In this document: positions 53,960 through 63,838 of the stretch, piece by piece
Layout: each line of letters opens with the position of its first letter
Position numbering within the stretch: the first letter of the stretch is position 1
NCBI RefSeq assembly: GCF_000613885.1
Contig: NZ_BAJV01000011.1
Span: forward strand, 62,001 to 126,000
DNA length: 64,000 nt
DNA from: Asaia prunellae JCM 25354
GTDB taxonomy: Bacteria; Pseudomonadota; Alphaproteobacteria; Acetobacterales; Acetobacteraceae
Reading direction: 5' to 3'
Translations under genes and position numbers: made by a program
The notes under the pieces: model-generated
The model's input: only the letters and a program-made list of their open reading frames with translations
The model's database searches: none
Told to the model about the DNA's origin: nothing

Positions 53960-55339
53960 TTATCCTTTGAGGCGTGCTTCGCAGCGTCGGGCAATGCGTG
54001 TCAGGATATTGTCGCGACCATGACAGGCGGTCAGCATAAGTCCCGCTGCCAGTCCTTGCCAGTAGAAAGGCAGGCTGAAAGAACAGCCATCAAGCAGATT
54101 GGCGAGAGATGGATTACGCAGGACGAGTCTGTTGAGCCGCCCGTATTGTGCCGGTTCATCACATTCTGCGATCAATGGGGGCAGTATAGGAGAAGTCGGG
54201 CAGACAAGGGCATCAAAGCCGTTCATATCTGCATTGAACCGAGTGCACAGTTTCTGGCGTTCGATATAGAGCTGCCTGAGTTCCTGTACGGTTGTTCTTG
54301 CCCCCATGATTATACGTTCTTTCACACGGGGGTCGAAATCCTGCTCGTGATGAATCAGATCGTCATGAAAATAGTGATAGGCTTCCGCAGCGACGATCTG
54401 TCCTTGCAGGTTCAGATCGATGATATCCTGCAGGAGAGGCAGGGGCTGACGGACAATTTCTATTCCGCCTGCCTCAAGATGTCGAATGACGGCTTCAAAA
54501 ACGGCCAGGACCTGTGGATCCGCTTCATTACGTACAATCGATGTAGGAAGAAGCAGGCGTATCGGGCCTTCTTCAGCTTCGACCGATGTCCATTTTTCGT
54601 GTCTGCCTGCCATAATGTGATCGAGCAGTGCGCAATCCTCAACAGTCTGGGCAATGCTGCCAACACTGTCCAGGCTGGGTGAAAGAGGAATCATGCCTTT
54701 GCGGCTTATATGCCCCGCCGTCGGCTTGAAGCCCGTCAGCCCGTTCATGGCGGCTGGAATACGGCAGGAGCCGCCTGTATCCGAGCCAATACTTGCGAGA
54801 GCTGCACCGGTTGCGACAGAGATAGCACCCCCTGAACTGGATCCTCCAGGTATGGCGCGACCTTCCTCGACAAGTGTATTCCAGGGCTGCGGATAATGCG
54901 GATTGAGGCCAAGACCTGAATAGGCGAATTCTGTCATCTGGGTACGGCCAAGAAAGATGAAGCCTGCTGCCCGCAGGGGGGCAATAGCCTCGGCATCGTT
55001 CAAAGCGACCGGGCGACCGGAAAGAATCGTGGAGCCTGCACGTGTTACCTGTCCCTTGATATCGAAGAGATCCTTTATTGAGATCGGCAGGCCGCTCCAG
55101 GGAGAGGCCTCATAGCCTTTTGCCCGTATCCGGTCGGCGGCGTCAGCATATTGTCTCGCCCGATCTGCAGAGAACTCTTCTGTGTAGGCGGCGCGTGCAT
55201 TGTCGCACGTTTCTATTTTCTCGATAAAGTGTTCAACGAGGGCACGGCTGGTGATTTCTCCCAGAGCAAGGCGTCTGGCAGTCCCTGTCAGTGACTCTTT
55301 ATAGGGGGCAAAGCTCGAACGGATTGTCGGACTGTTCAT
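53960..55339 (-). CDS. Amidase signature family hydrolase
   Basis: A 459-residue amidase with the Ser-cisSer-Lys triad: Lys in LPISIKDLFD, cis-Ser in PGGSSSGGAISVATG, nucleophile Ser in GSDTGGSCRIPAA. The last part (FSLPFYWQGLAAGLMLTA) matches stand-alone amidases more than GatA, so it likely hydrolyses small amides. The ATG 55339 is preferred; a TTG at 55381 would overlap the NAD kinase stop. It lies just downstream of the NAD kinase gene on the same strand. Confidence 0.92.
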   Translation of the reverse strand: MNSPTIRSSFAPYKESLTGTARRLALGEITSRALVEHFIEKIETCDNARAAYTEEFSADRARQYADAADRIRAKGYEASPWSGLPISIKDLFDIKGQVTRAGSTILSGRPVALNDAEAIAPLRAAGFIFLGRTQMTEFAYSGLGLNPHYPQPWNTLVEEGRAIPGGSSSGGAISVATGAALASIGSDTGGSCRIPAAMNGLTGFKPTAGHISRKGMIPLSPSLDSVGSIAQTVEDCALLDHIMAGRHEKWTSVEAEEGPIRLLLPTSIVRNEADPQVLAVFEAVIRHLEAGGIEIVRQPLPLLQDIIDLNLQGQIVAAEAYHYFHDDLIHHEQDFDPRVKERIIMGARTTVQELRQLYIERQKLCTRFNADMNGFDALVCPTSPILPPLIAECDEPAQYGRLNRLVLRNPSLANLLDGCSFSLPFYWQGLAAGLMLTACHGRDNILTRIARRCEARLKG

Positions 55340-55370
55340 AGGCTGCGCCTTCTTTTTTTGTCTGGGCGAT

Positions 55371-56164
55371 TTATTCGGCAAATTGCTCGGCTATGATCCG
55401 CTCTGAAAGACCATGGTCCGGATCGAAAAGAATGGTTGCTGTAATCGAACGATCCTCGCGGACGGTTATTTCAGCAACGTCGCGTACTTCCATGAAATCT
55501 GCGACGGCGGCACAGGGACGTTTGTCCTGCTCCAGAAGCGTAAGACGAACGGTCGCCGATGACGGTAGCAGAGCTCCACGCCAGCGTCTGGGTCTGAAAG
55601 CCGAAATTGGTGTCAGAGGAAGCAGATTGGCGGTGAGAGGGACGATCGGCCCGTGAGCAGAAAGATTATAGGCTGTTGATCCGGCCGGTGTGGCCACGAT
55701 CACCCCGTCGCAGATGAGCTCTGGCAGACGTACACGCTGATCGACCTCAATGCGTATCTTTACGGCCTGGCGTGTCTGACGGAACAGAAAAACATCGTTG
55801 AAGGCAATGCTTCATGAAAAGTCCCGTCGCGTCCAATCGCTTTCATTCTCAGCGGATGCAGCTCGGATGGTTGAGCGCGTGTCAGCCTGCTGATCAGATC
55901 CTCATCTGAAACAGCGTTGAGAAGAAATCCGATCGAGCCGCAATTGAGCCCGTAGGCGGGTATGTTGTGCTCGGCAACTTTGTGCAGCACCTCAAGCAGA
56001 AATCCGTCCCCGCCAAGGCAAACGACAATTTCTGCTTCGCAGAGAGGAGCATCGCCATGGATGGCAATGAGCTTGAGACGCGCTTTCTGTGCTATTTCGC
56101 TCGGCGATGCGAGAAACGCGATACGCTCGGGAGGCTTCCGAAAGCAGGTAAGGGGCAGGCTCAC
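55371..56164 (-). CDS. nadK: NAD kinase (frameshift)
   Basis: Phosphorylates NAD to NADP. The N-domain motif [16 protein letters not shown] carries the GGDG ATP-binding site; [10 protein letters not shown] and the C-domain [21 protein letters not shown] bind NAD. The start is GTG 56164. The frame breaks near 55805, after TFHEAL, where TTGCC should read TTGGCC; the sequence resumes [17 protein letters not shown]. One restored G gives 264 residues, normal for the short alphaproteobacterial form. The gene is expected to be essential, so a sequence error is likely. Confidence 0.93.
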
Positions 56165-56394
56165 GCCTTTAGACCAAGCTGAAAGGGCTGAGCCCGATCA
56201 GGAGAAGCAGGAAACACCAGATAATCCACCTGTTCGCACACCTGAACTGGAATTTATAAAACTACCCTAACGGTGAGTGCCGATCCTCGCAACCATGCTT
56301 GTAAACAGCTTTATACCGTCAGGCGCCAGTCGTTTGCCTCCTTTTCTGATAGAGCGTTATTCTGTCAGTCATTTCAGAGAGAAAGAGGCCGGTC

Positions 56395-56925
56395 GTGTCG
56401 CAAATTGATCATGAACCCAGTTTCAGACCTTGCCGTTTTGCCGTTTTGACCGTTTCTGACACAAGGACGTTTGAAACGGATCGATCTGGTGCAGTTCTGG
56501 CCGATCGTATTGAAAAGGCGGGCCATCATCTGGTTGAGCGCGCTCTCGTTGCCGATACGCTAGAAGATATCGCAGAGTATCTGCGGTTATGGATTGAACG
56601 CGACGATATCGAGGCAATCATCACGACAGGAGGGACTGGCATCACAGCAAGAGATGTCACGCCGGAGGCTTTCGCGCATGTCATCGAGAAAGAAATTCCG
56701 GGGTTTGGCGAGCTTTTCCGCATGCTCTCCTACGCCAAGATTGGCACGTCAACGATACAATCCCGCGCTATGGGAGGGATTGCGAAGGGGACCCTGCTTT
56801 TCGCTCTTCCCGGATCGACGGGCGCTGTAGCTGATGGCTGGGACATGATTCTCTGCCAACAATTCGACAGTTGTCACCGTCCCTGCAATTTTGTTGATCT
56901 GATGCCGCGTCTGCGCGAAGGCTGA
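56395..56925 (+). CDS. moaB: Molybdenum cofactor biosynthesis protein MoaB/MogA family
   Basis: Molybdopterin adenylyltransferase-type protein acting late in molybdenum cofactor synthesis. The 176-residue protein starts at GTG 56395 (GGCCGGTC upstream is weak) and has the family signature AVLTVSDTRT near the N-terminus, ITTGGTGITARDVTPEAF, and LFALPGSTGAVADGWDMIL. No other Mo-cofactor gene is in the window. It is divergent from nadK across a 230-bp gap with no visible gene. Confidence 0.93.
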   Translation: MSQIDHEPSFRPCRFAVLTVSDTRTFETDRSGAVLADRIEKAGHHLVERALVADTLEDIAEYLRLWIERDDIEAIITTGGTGITARDVTPEAFAHVIEKEIPGFGELFRMLSYAKIGTSTIQSRAMGGIAKGTLLFALPGSTGAVADGWDMILCQQFDSCHRPCNFVDLMPRLREG

Positions 56926-56971
56926 AGCGGGAAGAGCAGGACTCATCGCTATCGGGTTGCTTGCCTCCTGA

Positions 56972-59900
56972 TCAGCATTGTCGGGACTTTTTCCCTCCGG
57001 GCTGCGGCTTCATGCCGAACTGGATCTTCAGCTGGTCCCGATAGGCGCGCTGGGACTCGATCAACCCGAGTGGTGCACCAAGGCGGCTCGAGATCAGTTT
57101 GTGCATCAAGGCAATTTCCTGCAGATGAGCTCCATGATCGATCAGACCTGTCACTGATTTCTCATGGCGGCGATGGATATTCAGGGGGCGGGAAAGATAA
57201 GCCAGCTGGCTTCCGGGCCGCAGAAGCAATTCGACGTAAAGGCGCCAGTCACCAGCCACACGAAAACGATTGAGATCGGCGCGGCACGAAGTCAGGGCAG
57301 TCAGAAAATCGCGCTTTCGGAACAGAACGGCGCTGACATTCATCACGAGGTTACATTTGCCAAGAAAGTCGCGGACAAAGCTCTCTCCATCAATCAGTAC
57401 ATCATTTCCCAGCCTGTGCCCGACGTGGTGATGGTAATAGGCCTGGTAATCAGCGGAGATCTCAGCGCCGTTTTCATCGATTGAGCGGCTGTCACAAAAG
57501 GCCATATTGATATCTGGCACCTGCGAAATGATCTCACTGAGGGCCAAGAGAAATTCCGGTTCCGACAGATCATCGGCCTCGGCGATCCAGAGCCAGTCAC
57601 CGCTCGCGAGTTCAGCGGCTTTCTGCCATTGATTGAAAACCGAGCCGCTTTGTCTTTTCCCTGTTACAAGTGTGATGGCCCGGTTGAACGCATTCGCCAC
57701 GCGCGTTGACAGTTCGGCACTTCCGTCATCCGAGGCATCGTCCAGAACGATGATTTCCCTGACGGGACAATTCTGGGCAAAAATCGTGGCCAGGCGCGCC
57801 GACAGATAATGCGCATAGTTGTATGAGAGAACGACAACTGAAATCGAAGGCAGGTGGGGCAGGGTAATTGTCCTGAGGCGATCCACATAACGATCAAAGG
57901 AAAAGCGTCTCGCCAGCTCAGCGCCACGTCGTATCCGTCTTGTGGGAATGTCAGATGGGGTTAGCGTCTGGTGCAGAATCAGCTCGCCTATGGCAGGCAG
58001 GTCTCCGGGCTCAATGATCCGATGGCGTTCGTCGCCTTCCTCCTCGAGCTCCTGCAAAAGCTCAGGGATCATTCCGTTACGGGCAAAGGCGATACAGGGC
58101 AATCCGGAGGCAAGAGCTTCCAGCGCGGCTGAGGGGTAGGGGTCTTCACGCGAAAGAAGCAGGAACAGATCTGCAGCTGAAAGAAACGGACTGACGTCTT
58201 CCACCCGTCCCGGGAGGTGAAAGCGCCGTGTTGCAAGGGCGGAATTGAGATCATGTTCGAGAATTGCTCTGGTCTCGTCTGCAATGGCCCCGACCCAGAT
58301 GAAATGAATCGGGCGGGGCTTTTCTGTATGACCAGGCTGGATACGCGGCGCTTTGAAACTCGGGCTTTGCAATATTTCCCAGAGCCGCAGAAAGAGGTCG
58401 AAACCTTTCCTGTTATCACCATATCCTATGCCAATGACCAGAAGCGCCTCATTTTCTATCCCGTATGCCATGCGAACGCGTCTGCGATCAGGTTCGAAAA
58501 AGGCAATCCGGTTGTAGAGACCTTGGGGCAATATCGTTGCTTCGGGGTACAGACGTGTCAGTTTTGCACCGGGGACAATAATCGCATCCGTCAGTTTACG
58601 TGCATGTTCAAGTGAGGCCTCAAGGTGATGCTGACGGATCATTCCCGGTAGTTCGTGAATGAGAAGGATAAACGATATACCTGCTATGCTGAGATCGGGT
58701 GCCAGTTTTGTGGAGGCGGCACTGTTTATGATGGCACGAGAGAATCCTTCGGTCCTGAGGGACGAAAGTCGTTCCATGCAGGCAGGCGTACCAGGATCAA
58801 GAATCTCGACATTGCCGATCTGGCGATAGCGGGAGAGCAGGTCTCCCCCGCCAAGCAGGATAAACGCGATCTCGATACCATGATTGCGTATGAGCGCAGC
58901 ACCGATAGCGAGTAACAACATCTGTGCACCTGCAGGAAAAGCATCATGACCGACCAGCAGCAGGCGATGTCGGGCAAGTCGACTCTGGAAGCTGGTGACG
59001 GCGCGCGCCGTGGCATTCAGATACGCAGAACCGAAATGGAGATCCGGCTCCAGATAGGCGCCCTCGGCCCATTCGTTCCAGGCATTCACGCAAAGAAGGG
59101 CTTCACCCATGAAAGGGTGATGACGGGCCTTCGCGACCGTTTCCTTTAGCCAGTGCTCATATAGCCGAGGTGTTGACCCATGGAGCACGAGCCCGGCACC
59201 CTGGCGTCTCGGATCATTGTCCCATGAGGGGGTGACAGTACGAATAAGCGGAAAACCAGGTTCTGGTTCGGCCAGCGCCTTATCTACCAGCTCGGCATAG
59301 TCGTATATGCGCGCAGTCATGTCCTCATCGAGAACCTGCACCTTGTTCTCGATGGGAGTACAGGTTGTTGTCAGCTTGTGTGGGGGAAACTCGATGGCGC
59401 CATCCATGCCAAAGACTGTCGGGTCATTGTCATTAAAAGCCTGTGCCATGATGAAGATCGGATCGAGTGCTTCATTCGCCTGAAAGAGAAGGCGCCATCT
59501 GGCGATCCGTGCTGCTGCATCAGGAATGGCGCCAGGACGATACAGCATGAAAAGAGGTCGACCACCGATACGGATGTAACGAGGGTCTTTCATGTGACGG
59601 CCAAGATCGGCGATCAGGGCGTCATCCTCTTCCACACGATAATTCTGAGAGATCAGAACATCATTATTACCACCATCCCAACGCCGGCTCCAGTTTTCAT
59701 TGGCCCACATGAGACAGAAGGGAAGGTCGATCTCAGGCGTTCGAAGCAGAAGCTCCATGGGGCGGTCGAGCAGGCGTCTGCCGTTGAACCAGTAATGATA
59801 GAAGATGAATCCTTCTACACCGCTTTCGCGTGCCATGCGCGCCTGGATCGTGAGAGTTTCAAGATTATCAAGCCGGTAATGACCGAGATCGCGTGGCGTG

Positions 59901-60724
59901 CGCGGCTGATAGTGATCGGCAAAGCGCGGTACACCTCGTGCGAGATTGGTCCATTCCGTGAACCCTTTGCCCCACCAGAGATCATTGGCTTCGTTCGGAT
60001 GAAATTGTGGCAGGTAGTAGGCCAGAACCCGTGCCCGTCGGATGGCGGCATCTGGCAGAGGGTGCCGCTCCTCATAATGCGGTCCAGGCTGTGTACGGCG
60101 TCTGATTTCGCGTGCAATTGTCGTTTCATGTACCGGCAGGCAGGGGAAAATGCCTGCTTCATGACGATGAGCCAGCCAATGCAGAAAGGGATTGGCGTCT
60201 GGTTCGTGGCGCATATAGCGCATACGATAAAAGACAGGATCGAAGGTTTCGAAGGGCCGTCTTACTTCACGAAAGCCCTGCACCATATAGTGCTCGACCG
60301 GATCCATGCCTGACGACGCCACATCGGGATAGCTGCGCAGATAAAATTCCGGATCGAATTCGGGAACCGGACGAATGTCAGACCTATGCCTGTTTGCCAG
60401 ATAATGGGCGAGGGCGTTCATATTGGCTGGGACCTGGTTGGCCTGCCGGTACCAGAGGGGATCAAACCAGGGTACTGGACGGCGCCCTTCATACTCGCCG
60501 CGTTGGAGGTAATGATACAGAGGGTCTTCAATGACATCCCGATAGGTTGTCATGTACCACGCAGGGTCGAAAAAAGCGTTGGGTTTGCGTCCTTCCCGCC
60601 ATCCGGTCTTGTGATAGTGGGCGAGTGCGGCGCTCCCTATTTCATGCAGGTCCGGGTTACGCGACAGATAGAATGCCGTATCAAAAAGCCCGGAATGCCC
60701 GATAGTCCTCAGGATCATAGGCAT
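56972..60724 (-). CDS. Giant glycan-synthesis fusion: YPDV repeats, WbsX-like, GT4 and GT2 domains
   Basis: A 1250-residue cytoplasmic multidomain protein. Residues about 13-200 hold four to five repeats of about 45 residues with FDPxxYxxxYPDV...HYxxxGxxEGRxP pattern. Residues about 232-570 are a WbsX/GH99-like domain (RVLAYYLPQFHP, GFTEWTNLARGVPRF, MWANENWSRRWDG, NAWNEWAEGAYLEPD). Residues about 580-930 are a GT-B glycosyltransferase of the GT4 type (SREDPYPSAALEALASGLP). From about 955 there is a GT-A/GT2 domain (VVVLSYNYAHYLSARL, VLDDASDDGS, AEADDLSEPEF). It probably builds a capsule or O-antigen; no other glycan gene is adjacent. Confidence 0.88.
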   Translation of the reverse strand: MPMILRTIGHSGLFDTAFYLSRNPDLHEIGSAALAHYHKTGWREGRKPNAFFDPAWYMTTYRDVIEDPLYHYLQRGEYEGRRPVPWFDPLWYRQANQVPANMNALAHYLANRHRSDIRPVPEFDPEFYLRSYPDVASSGMDPVEHYMVQGFREVRRPFETFDPVFYRMRYMRHEPDANPFLHWLAHRHEAGIFPCLPVHETTIAREIRRRTQPGPHYEERHPLPDAAIRRARVLAYYLPQFHPNEANDLWWGKGFTEWTNLARGVPRFADHYQPRTPRDLGHYRLDNLETLTIQARMARESGVEGFIFYHYWFNGRRLLDRPMELLLRTPEIDLPFCLMWANENWSRRWDGGNNDVLISQNYRVEEDDALIADLGRHMKDPRYIRIGGRPLFMLYRPGAIPDAAARIARWRLLFQANEALDPIFIMAQAFNDNDPTVFGMDGAIEFPPHKLTTTCTPIENKVQVLDEDMTARIYDYAELVDKALAEPEPGFPLIRTVTPSWDNDPRRQGAGLVLHGSTPRLYEHWLKETVAKARHHPFMGEALLCVNAWNEWAEGAYLEPDLHFGSAYLNATARAVTSFQSRLARHRLLLVGHDAFPAGAQMLLLAIGAALIRNHGIEIAFILLGGGDLLSRYRQIGNVEILDPGTPACMERLSSLRTEGFSRAIINSAASTKLAPDLSIAGISFILLIHELPGMIRQHHLEASLEHARKLTDAIIVPGAKLTRLYPEATILPQGLYNRIAFFEPDRRRVRMAYGIENEALLVIGIGYGDNRKGFDLFLRLWEILQSPSFKAPRIQPGHTEKPRPIHFIWVGAIADETRAILEHDLNSALATRRFHLPGRVEDVSPFLSAADLFLLLSREDPYPSAALEALASGLPCIAFARNGMIPELLQELEEEGDERHRIIEPGDLPAIGELILHQTLTPSDIPTRRIRRGAELARRFSFDRYVDRLRTITLPHLPSISVVVLSYNYAHYLSARLATIFAQNCPVREIIVLDDASDDGSAELSTRVANAFNRAITLVTGKRQSGSVFNQWQKAAELASGDWLWIAEADDLSEPEFLLALSEIISQVPDINMAFCDSRSIDENGAEISADYQAYYHHHVGHRLGNDVLIDGESFVRDFLGKCNLVMNVSAVLFRKRDFLTALTSCRADLNRFRVAGDWRLYVELLLRPGSQLAYLSRPLNIHRRHEKSVTGLIDHGAHLQEIALMHKLISSRLGAPLGLIESQRAYRDQLKIQFGMKPQPGGKKSRQC

Positions 60725-60988
60725 GGTCGCTTTCTCCCGCGATTCGTTAATAAAACATTAAACGACTTCGGGGGGAACAACCATAGCCGTTACTGGCTTG
60801 TGTCTCTGACAACCCAGCCAGATGGGGCGGCAACGAAGTCCGGTCTGATTGCCCTGATTCCATATCTGCTCGCCTTGGCTTGGCGATGACGGTGCAGTCG
60901 GGTTAAGGGCTTCGGAGTTGTATTTGAGACTTTGGGGTGATCCGGTCTTTCCTGGGGAGAGATTGATATCCATGCGAGTTGTGAGGCC

Positions 60989-62227
60989 ATGCATTATCAT
61001 TCTGATGCGTCCAGGACAGGAACCGAAGTGCCAGGCCGGACCGGAACCGGATGCATGCCAGTCAGCAATGGCTCGGCAACCTCGTTCAAGGTCTCGCTTG
61101 ATGAGGGGCTGATTCTTGAATGCGGAACGCATATAGCACCGCTTGATATAGCCTATTGTGCCTATGGCACCCTTTCATCTGCGCGTGATAATGTCATTCT
61201 TGTCTGTCATGCACTGACGGGTGACCAATATGTGGCGGAAACCCATCCTGTAACTGGCAAACCGGGCTGGTGGAGCCGGACGGTTGGACCAGGCAAGGCG
61301 ATCGACACGGATCGTTTCTATGTCATCTGCGTCAATGTGCTGGGGGGATGTCTGGGATCGTCGGGACCCAAGAGCCTGCGTGAGAGCGGTGAACTCTGGG
61401 GGACGGATTTTCCGCCGGTTACCATACGGGATATGGTATCTGCCCAGTCGAAGCTGTTGGATCATCTTGGTATCGGGCGTCTGTTTGCTGCGATCGGGGG
61501 GTCCATGGGCGGTATGCAGGTCCTCCAATGGGTGGCGAGCTTTCCCGAGCGTGTCGGGGCGGCAATGCCCATTGCCACAGCGCCCTTTCATTCAGCCCAG
61601 AATATCGCCTTCAATGAAGTAAGCCGTCAGGCAATCTGTGGTGACCCTGACTGGCACGGTGGTCGATACTGGGAAAAAGGTATCGTTCCGGCCAAGGGGC
61701 TCGCAGTGGCACGTATGATGGCCCATATCACGTATCTGTCCGAAGAGGCTCTGACCCAGAAATTCGGGCGCAGAACACGGCGTGATACAGTGTCATCTCC
61801 TGCTGGTGCGACAACGGGTAACTCGCTTTTTGGTGAGATATTCGAGGTGGAGAGCTACCTGCGTCACCAGGGATCAAGTTTCGTTCGTCGTTTTGATGCC
61901 AATTCCTATCTCACGATAACCCGTGCGCTCGATTATTTTGACCTCAGCGCCGATTATGATGGCGATCTGTCAGCACCGTTTCGGGGGTGCTCGACCCGGT
62001 TCTGTATCATTTCCTTCACGTCGGACTGGCTTTTTCCTACCTCGCAGTCACGGCTTCTGGCGCGTGCGCTGAACAAGGCCGGAGTGAATGTCTCCTTCGT
62101 CGAAATCGAAAGCGATCGGGGACATGACGCCTTTCTGCTCGATGAACCTGATCTGGAGCGTACCATGCGCGGATTTATAAATGGTGCGGCGGAACAGGCC
62201 GGTCTGGGAGGTCATAATGCGTCTTGA
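60989..62227 (+). CDS. metX: Homoserine O-acetyltransferase
   Basis: Acylates homoserine for methionine synthesis (acetyl or succinyl donor not resolvable here). The alpha/beta hydrolase has the oxyanion/nucleophile motif [12 protein letters not shown], Asp in [14 protein letters not shown] and His in SDRGHDAFL. Start 60989 gives 412 residues; the in-frame ATG 61055 ([13 protein letters not shown]) gives 390 and is a good alternative, as neither has a strong Shine-Dalgarno. metW overlaps its end by 11 bases. Upstream 60725-60988 has no gene and no clear SAM riboswitch. Confidence 0.95.
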   Translation: MHYHSDASRTGTEVPGRTGTGCMPVSNGSATSFKVSLDEGLILECGTHIAPLDIAYCAYGTLSSARDNVILVCHALTGDQYVAETHPVTGKPGWWSRTVGPGKAIDTDRFYVICVNVLGGCLGSSGPKSLRESGELWGTDFPPVTIRDMVSAQSKLLDHLGIGRLFAAIGGSMGGMQVLQWVASFPERVGAAMPIATAPFHSAQNIAFNEVSRQAICGDPDWHGGRYWEKGIVPAKGLAVARMMAHITYLSEEALTQKFGRRTRRDTVSSPAGATTGNSLFGEIFEVESYLRHQGSSFVRRFDANSYLTITRALDYFDLSADYDGDLSAPFRGCSTRFCIISFTSDWLFPTSQSRLLARALNKAGVNVSFVEIESDRGHDAFLLDEPDLERTMRGFINGAAEQAGLGGHNAS

Positions 62228-62816
62228 TCAGCATCTGATAGCCGAGATGATTGCGCCAGGTACCCGTGTGCTTGATATCGGGAGTGGCGACGGGGCGCTG
62301 ATTGATCATCTCTTTCGTACCCGGCAATGCGACGCCCGCGGTATCGAGATCGATATGAGGGAGGTGACACGGTCGGTCGCTCATGGTTTGCCGGTCATGC
62401 ATGGCGATGCCGATCACGATCTGGTCCATTATTCAGATGATGCGTTTGATTATGTGGTGTTGCAACGTACGCTACAGGCCGTTGAAAAGCCGCGCGAAGT
62501 GCTGCGGCAGATGCTTCGTATCGGCCGTCATGCGATTGTCTCTTTTCCGAATTTCGGTCACTGGCGCCTGAGATTGCAGATCCTGCTCAGCGGTCGTATG
62601 CCCATGAATGCTGTGTGGCATACCCCCTGGTACGAAACACCCAATATCCATCCGTGCACCATTCAGGACTTCCTGGAGCTCTGCGATGCAGAGGGTTACG
62701 TCATTGATCGATGGCTCGCTGTTGATGAGGCCGGTGAGCGTGCGCCCTGGCGGCGGTCGATAAGATTGGCCAATCTGTTTGGTGAGCAGGCGCTCTTTCT
62801 TTTGCGCCGTAAATGA
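62217..62816 (+). CDS. metW: Methionine biosynthesis protein MetW
   Basis: SAM-dependent methyltransferase-fold partner of MetX. The ATG 62217 gives 199 residues. Motif I is [15 protein letters not shown], followed by RGIEIDM, and MetW-type sequence [20 protein letters not shown] and [12 protein letters not shown]. MetX-MetW pairing with overlapping ends is conserved in alpha- and betaproteobacteria and indicates a complex or coupled translation. Confidence 0.96.
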   Translation: MRLDQHLIAEMIAPGTRVLDIGSGDGALIDHLFRTRQCDARGIEIDMREVTRSVAHGLPVMHGDADHDLVHYSDDAFDYVVLQRTLQAVEKPREVLRQMLRIGRHAIVSFPNFGHWRLRLQILLSGRMPMNAVWHTPWYETPNIHPCTIQDFLELCDAEGYVIDRWLAVDEAGERAPWRRSIRLANLFGEQALFLLRRK

Positions 62817-62942
62817 TCTCTCATTGAGGGGATTGTTTCGTATTTTATCGAAGTAATGCTTTACTCGCCCTGAATGTCATGATTGCATGCCAGCTCCTCC
62901 CGATATTCCCATCACCCTGCCAAGAGAGGGTGCGGAGCATTC

Positions 62943-63550
62943 ATGACCGATATTATGACCGCCATTGCAGAGCGCCGTTCCGCCAAGCGTTTTGACCCCT
63001 CCGTTATTATCCCAGAGCACGAATTGCGTGCCATTCTTGATGCCGGACGCAAGGCACCGACAGCTTTCAACATCCAGCACTGGCGTTTTGTTGTCGTTTC
63101 CGATCCTGAGCTCCGGAAGCAGATCCGTGCTGTTTCATGGGATCAGCCTCAGGTTGAAGAGGCCGGCGCTCTGATCATTCTCTGTGCCGATTTCAAGGCC
63201 TGGGACAAGAACCCGGCCCGTTACTGGGCTGCCGCTCCTGAAAACATGCAGACTACTTATGAAGGAATGATCAGACAATTCTATGACGGTAATGAGCAGT
63301 TTCAGCGGGATGAGGGTATCCGGTCCTGCGGTATGGCGGCCTATGCCTGATGCTGGCTGCTGCTGCTCACGGCTATCAGAGCTGTCCTATGGACGGGTTT
63401 GATTTCAAGGCTGTCGGGTCACTGATCAATCTGCCTGCCGACCATGAGGTTGTCATGTTCGTCGCGATCGGAAAAAAAGCGGCGGAATATCCGCCCCATG
63501 GTGGTCAACTGCCAGAGGAAGAGACCGTTATTCATAACCGTTTTGCCTGA
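62943..63550 (+). CDS. Nitroreductase family protein (frameshift)
   Basis: FMN-dependent NAD(P)H oxidoreductase of the nitroreductase/NfsB-like fold. The ATG 62943 gives MTDIMTAIAERRSAKRFDPS; the N-terminal RRSxKRF flavin-binding motif and LRAILDAGRKAPTAFNIQ are typical. The frame breaks near 63347, after SCGMAAYA, where GCCTG should be GCCCTG; it resumes LMLAAAAHGYQSCPMDGFD. One restored C gives 202 residues, ending at 63550. Physiological substrate unknown. Confidence 0.9.
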
Positions 63551-63790
63551 GCGGTACTATCGAGGCAGGTTCAGTGCATTACGTGTGTTTTTTCGCTGCA
63601 TTGAACATTGTTTTATCGTTGGAACTGCTTGCGTCCGGGATGGGCTCTGCCTATATGGGGGCCTCCCCGGTCCAGATTTGACTCAGTCGGCTCTGGCGTC
63701 AGGACTCTGACGTCGCAAGCGCGGTCTGCTCTGTCATCCCCGGATCTTTTCTATCCCTTGTGACGTCCGGGCCAGGAGGCGTCATCCCGT

Positions 63791-63815
63791 GAGCCGTACG
63801 TGCAACGCGCGGCTC
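63791..63815 (+). promoter_or_regulatory. Hairpin in the leader of the DEAD-box helicase gene
   Basis: GAGCCG and CGGCTC pair 8 bases before the AGGAGG ribosome site (63823-63828), and TGACG at 63761-63765 can pair with CGTCA at 63780-63784 just upstream. A further perfect 6-bp hairpin lies at 63697-63712. Such leaders are known to control cold-shock helicase genes, but function is not shown here. The gap 63551-63838 holds no gene. Confidence 0.35.
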
Positions 63816-63838
63816 GTGCCATAGGAGGCGCCTTTTAT

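Noticed and set aside
60725-60988. SAM-II riboswitch upstream of metX
   Set aside because: The gap is long and GC-rich with some pairing, but I could not find the conserved SAM-II pseudoknot segments.
60918-61112. Small reading frame upstream of and overlapping the metX start
   Set aside because: Its product is Arg/Pro-rich and looks like a shadow of the true frame; no support for translation.
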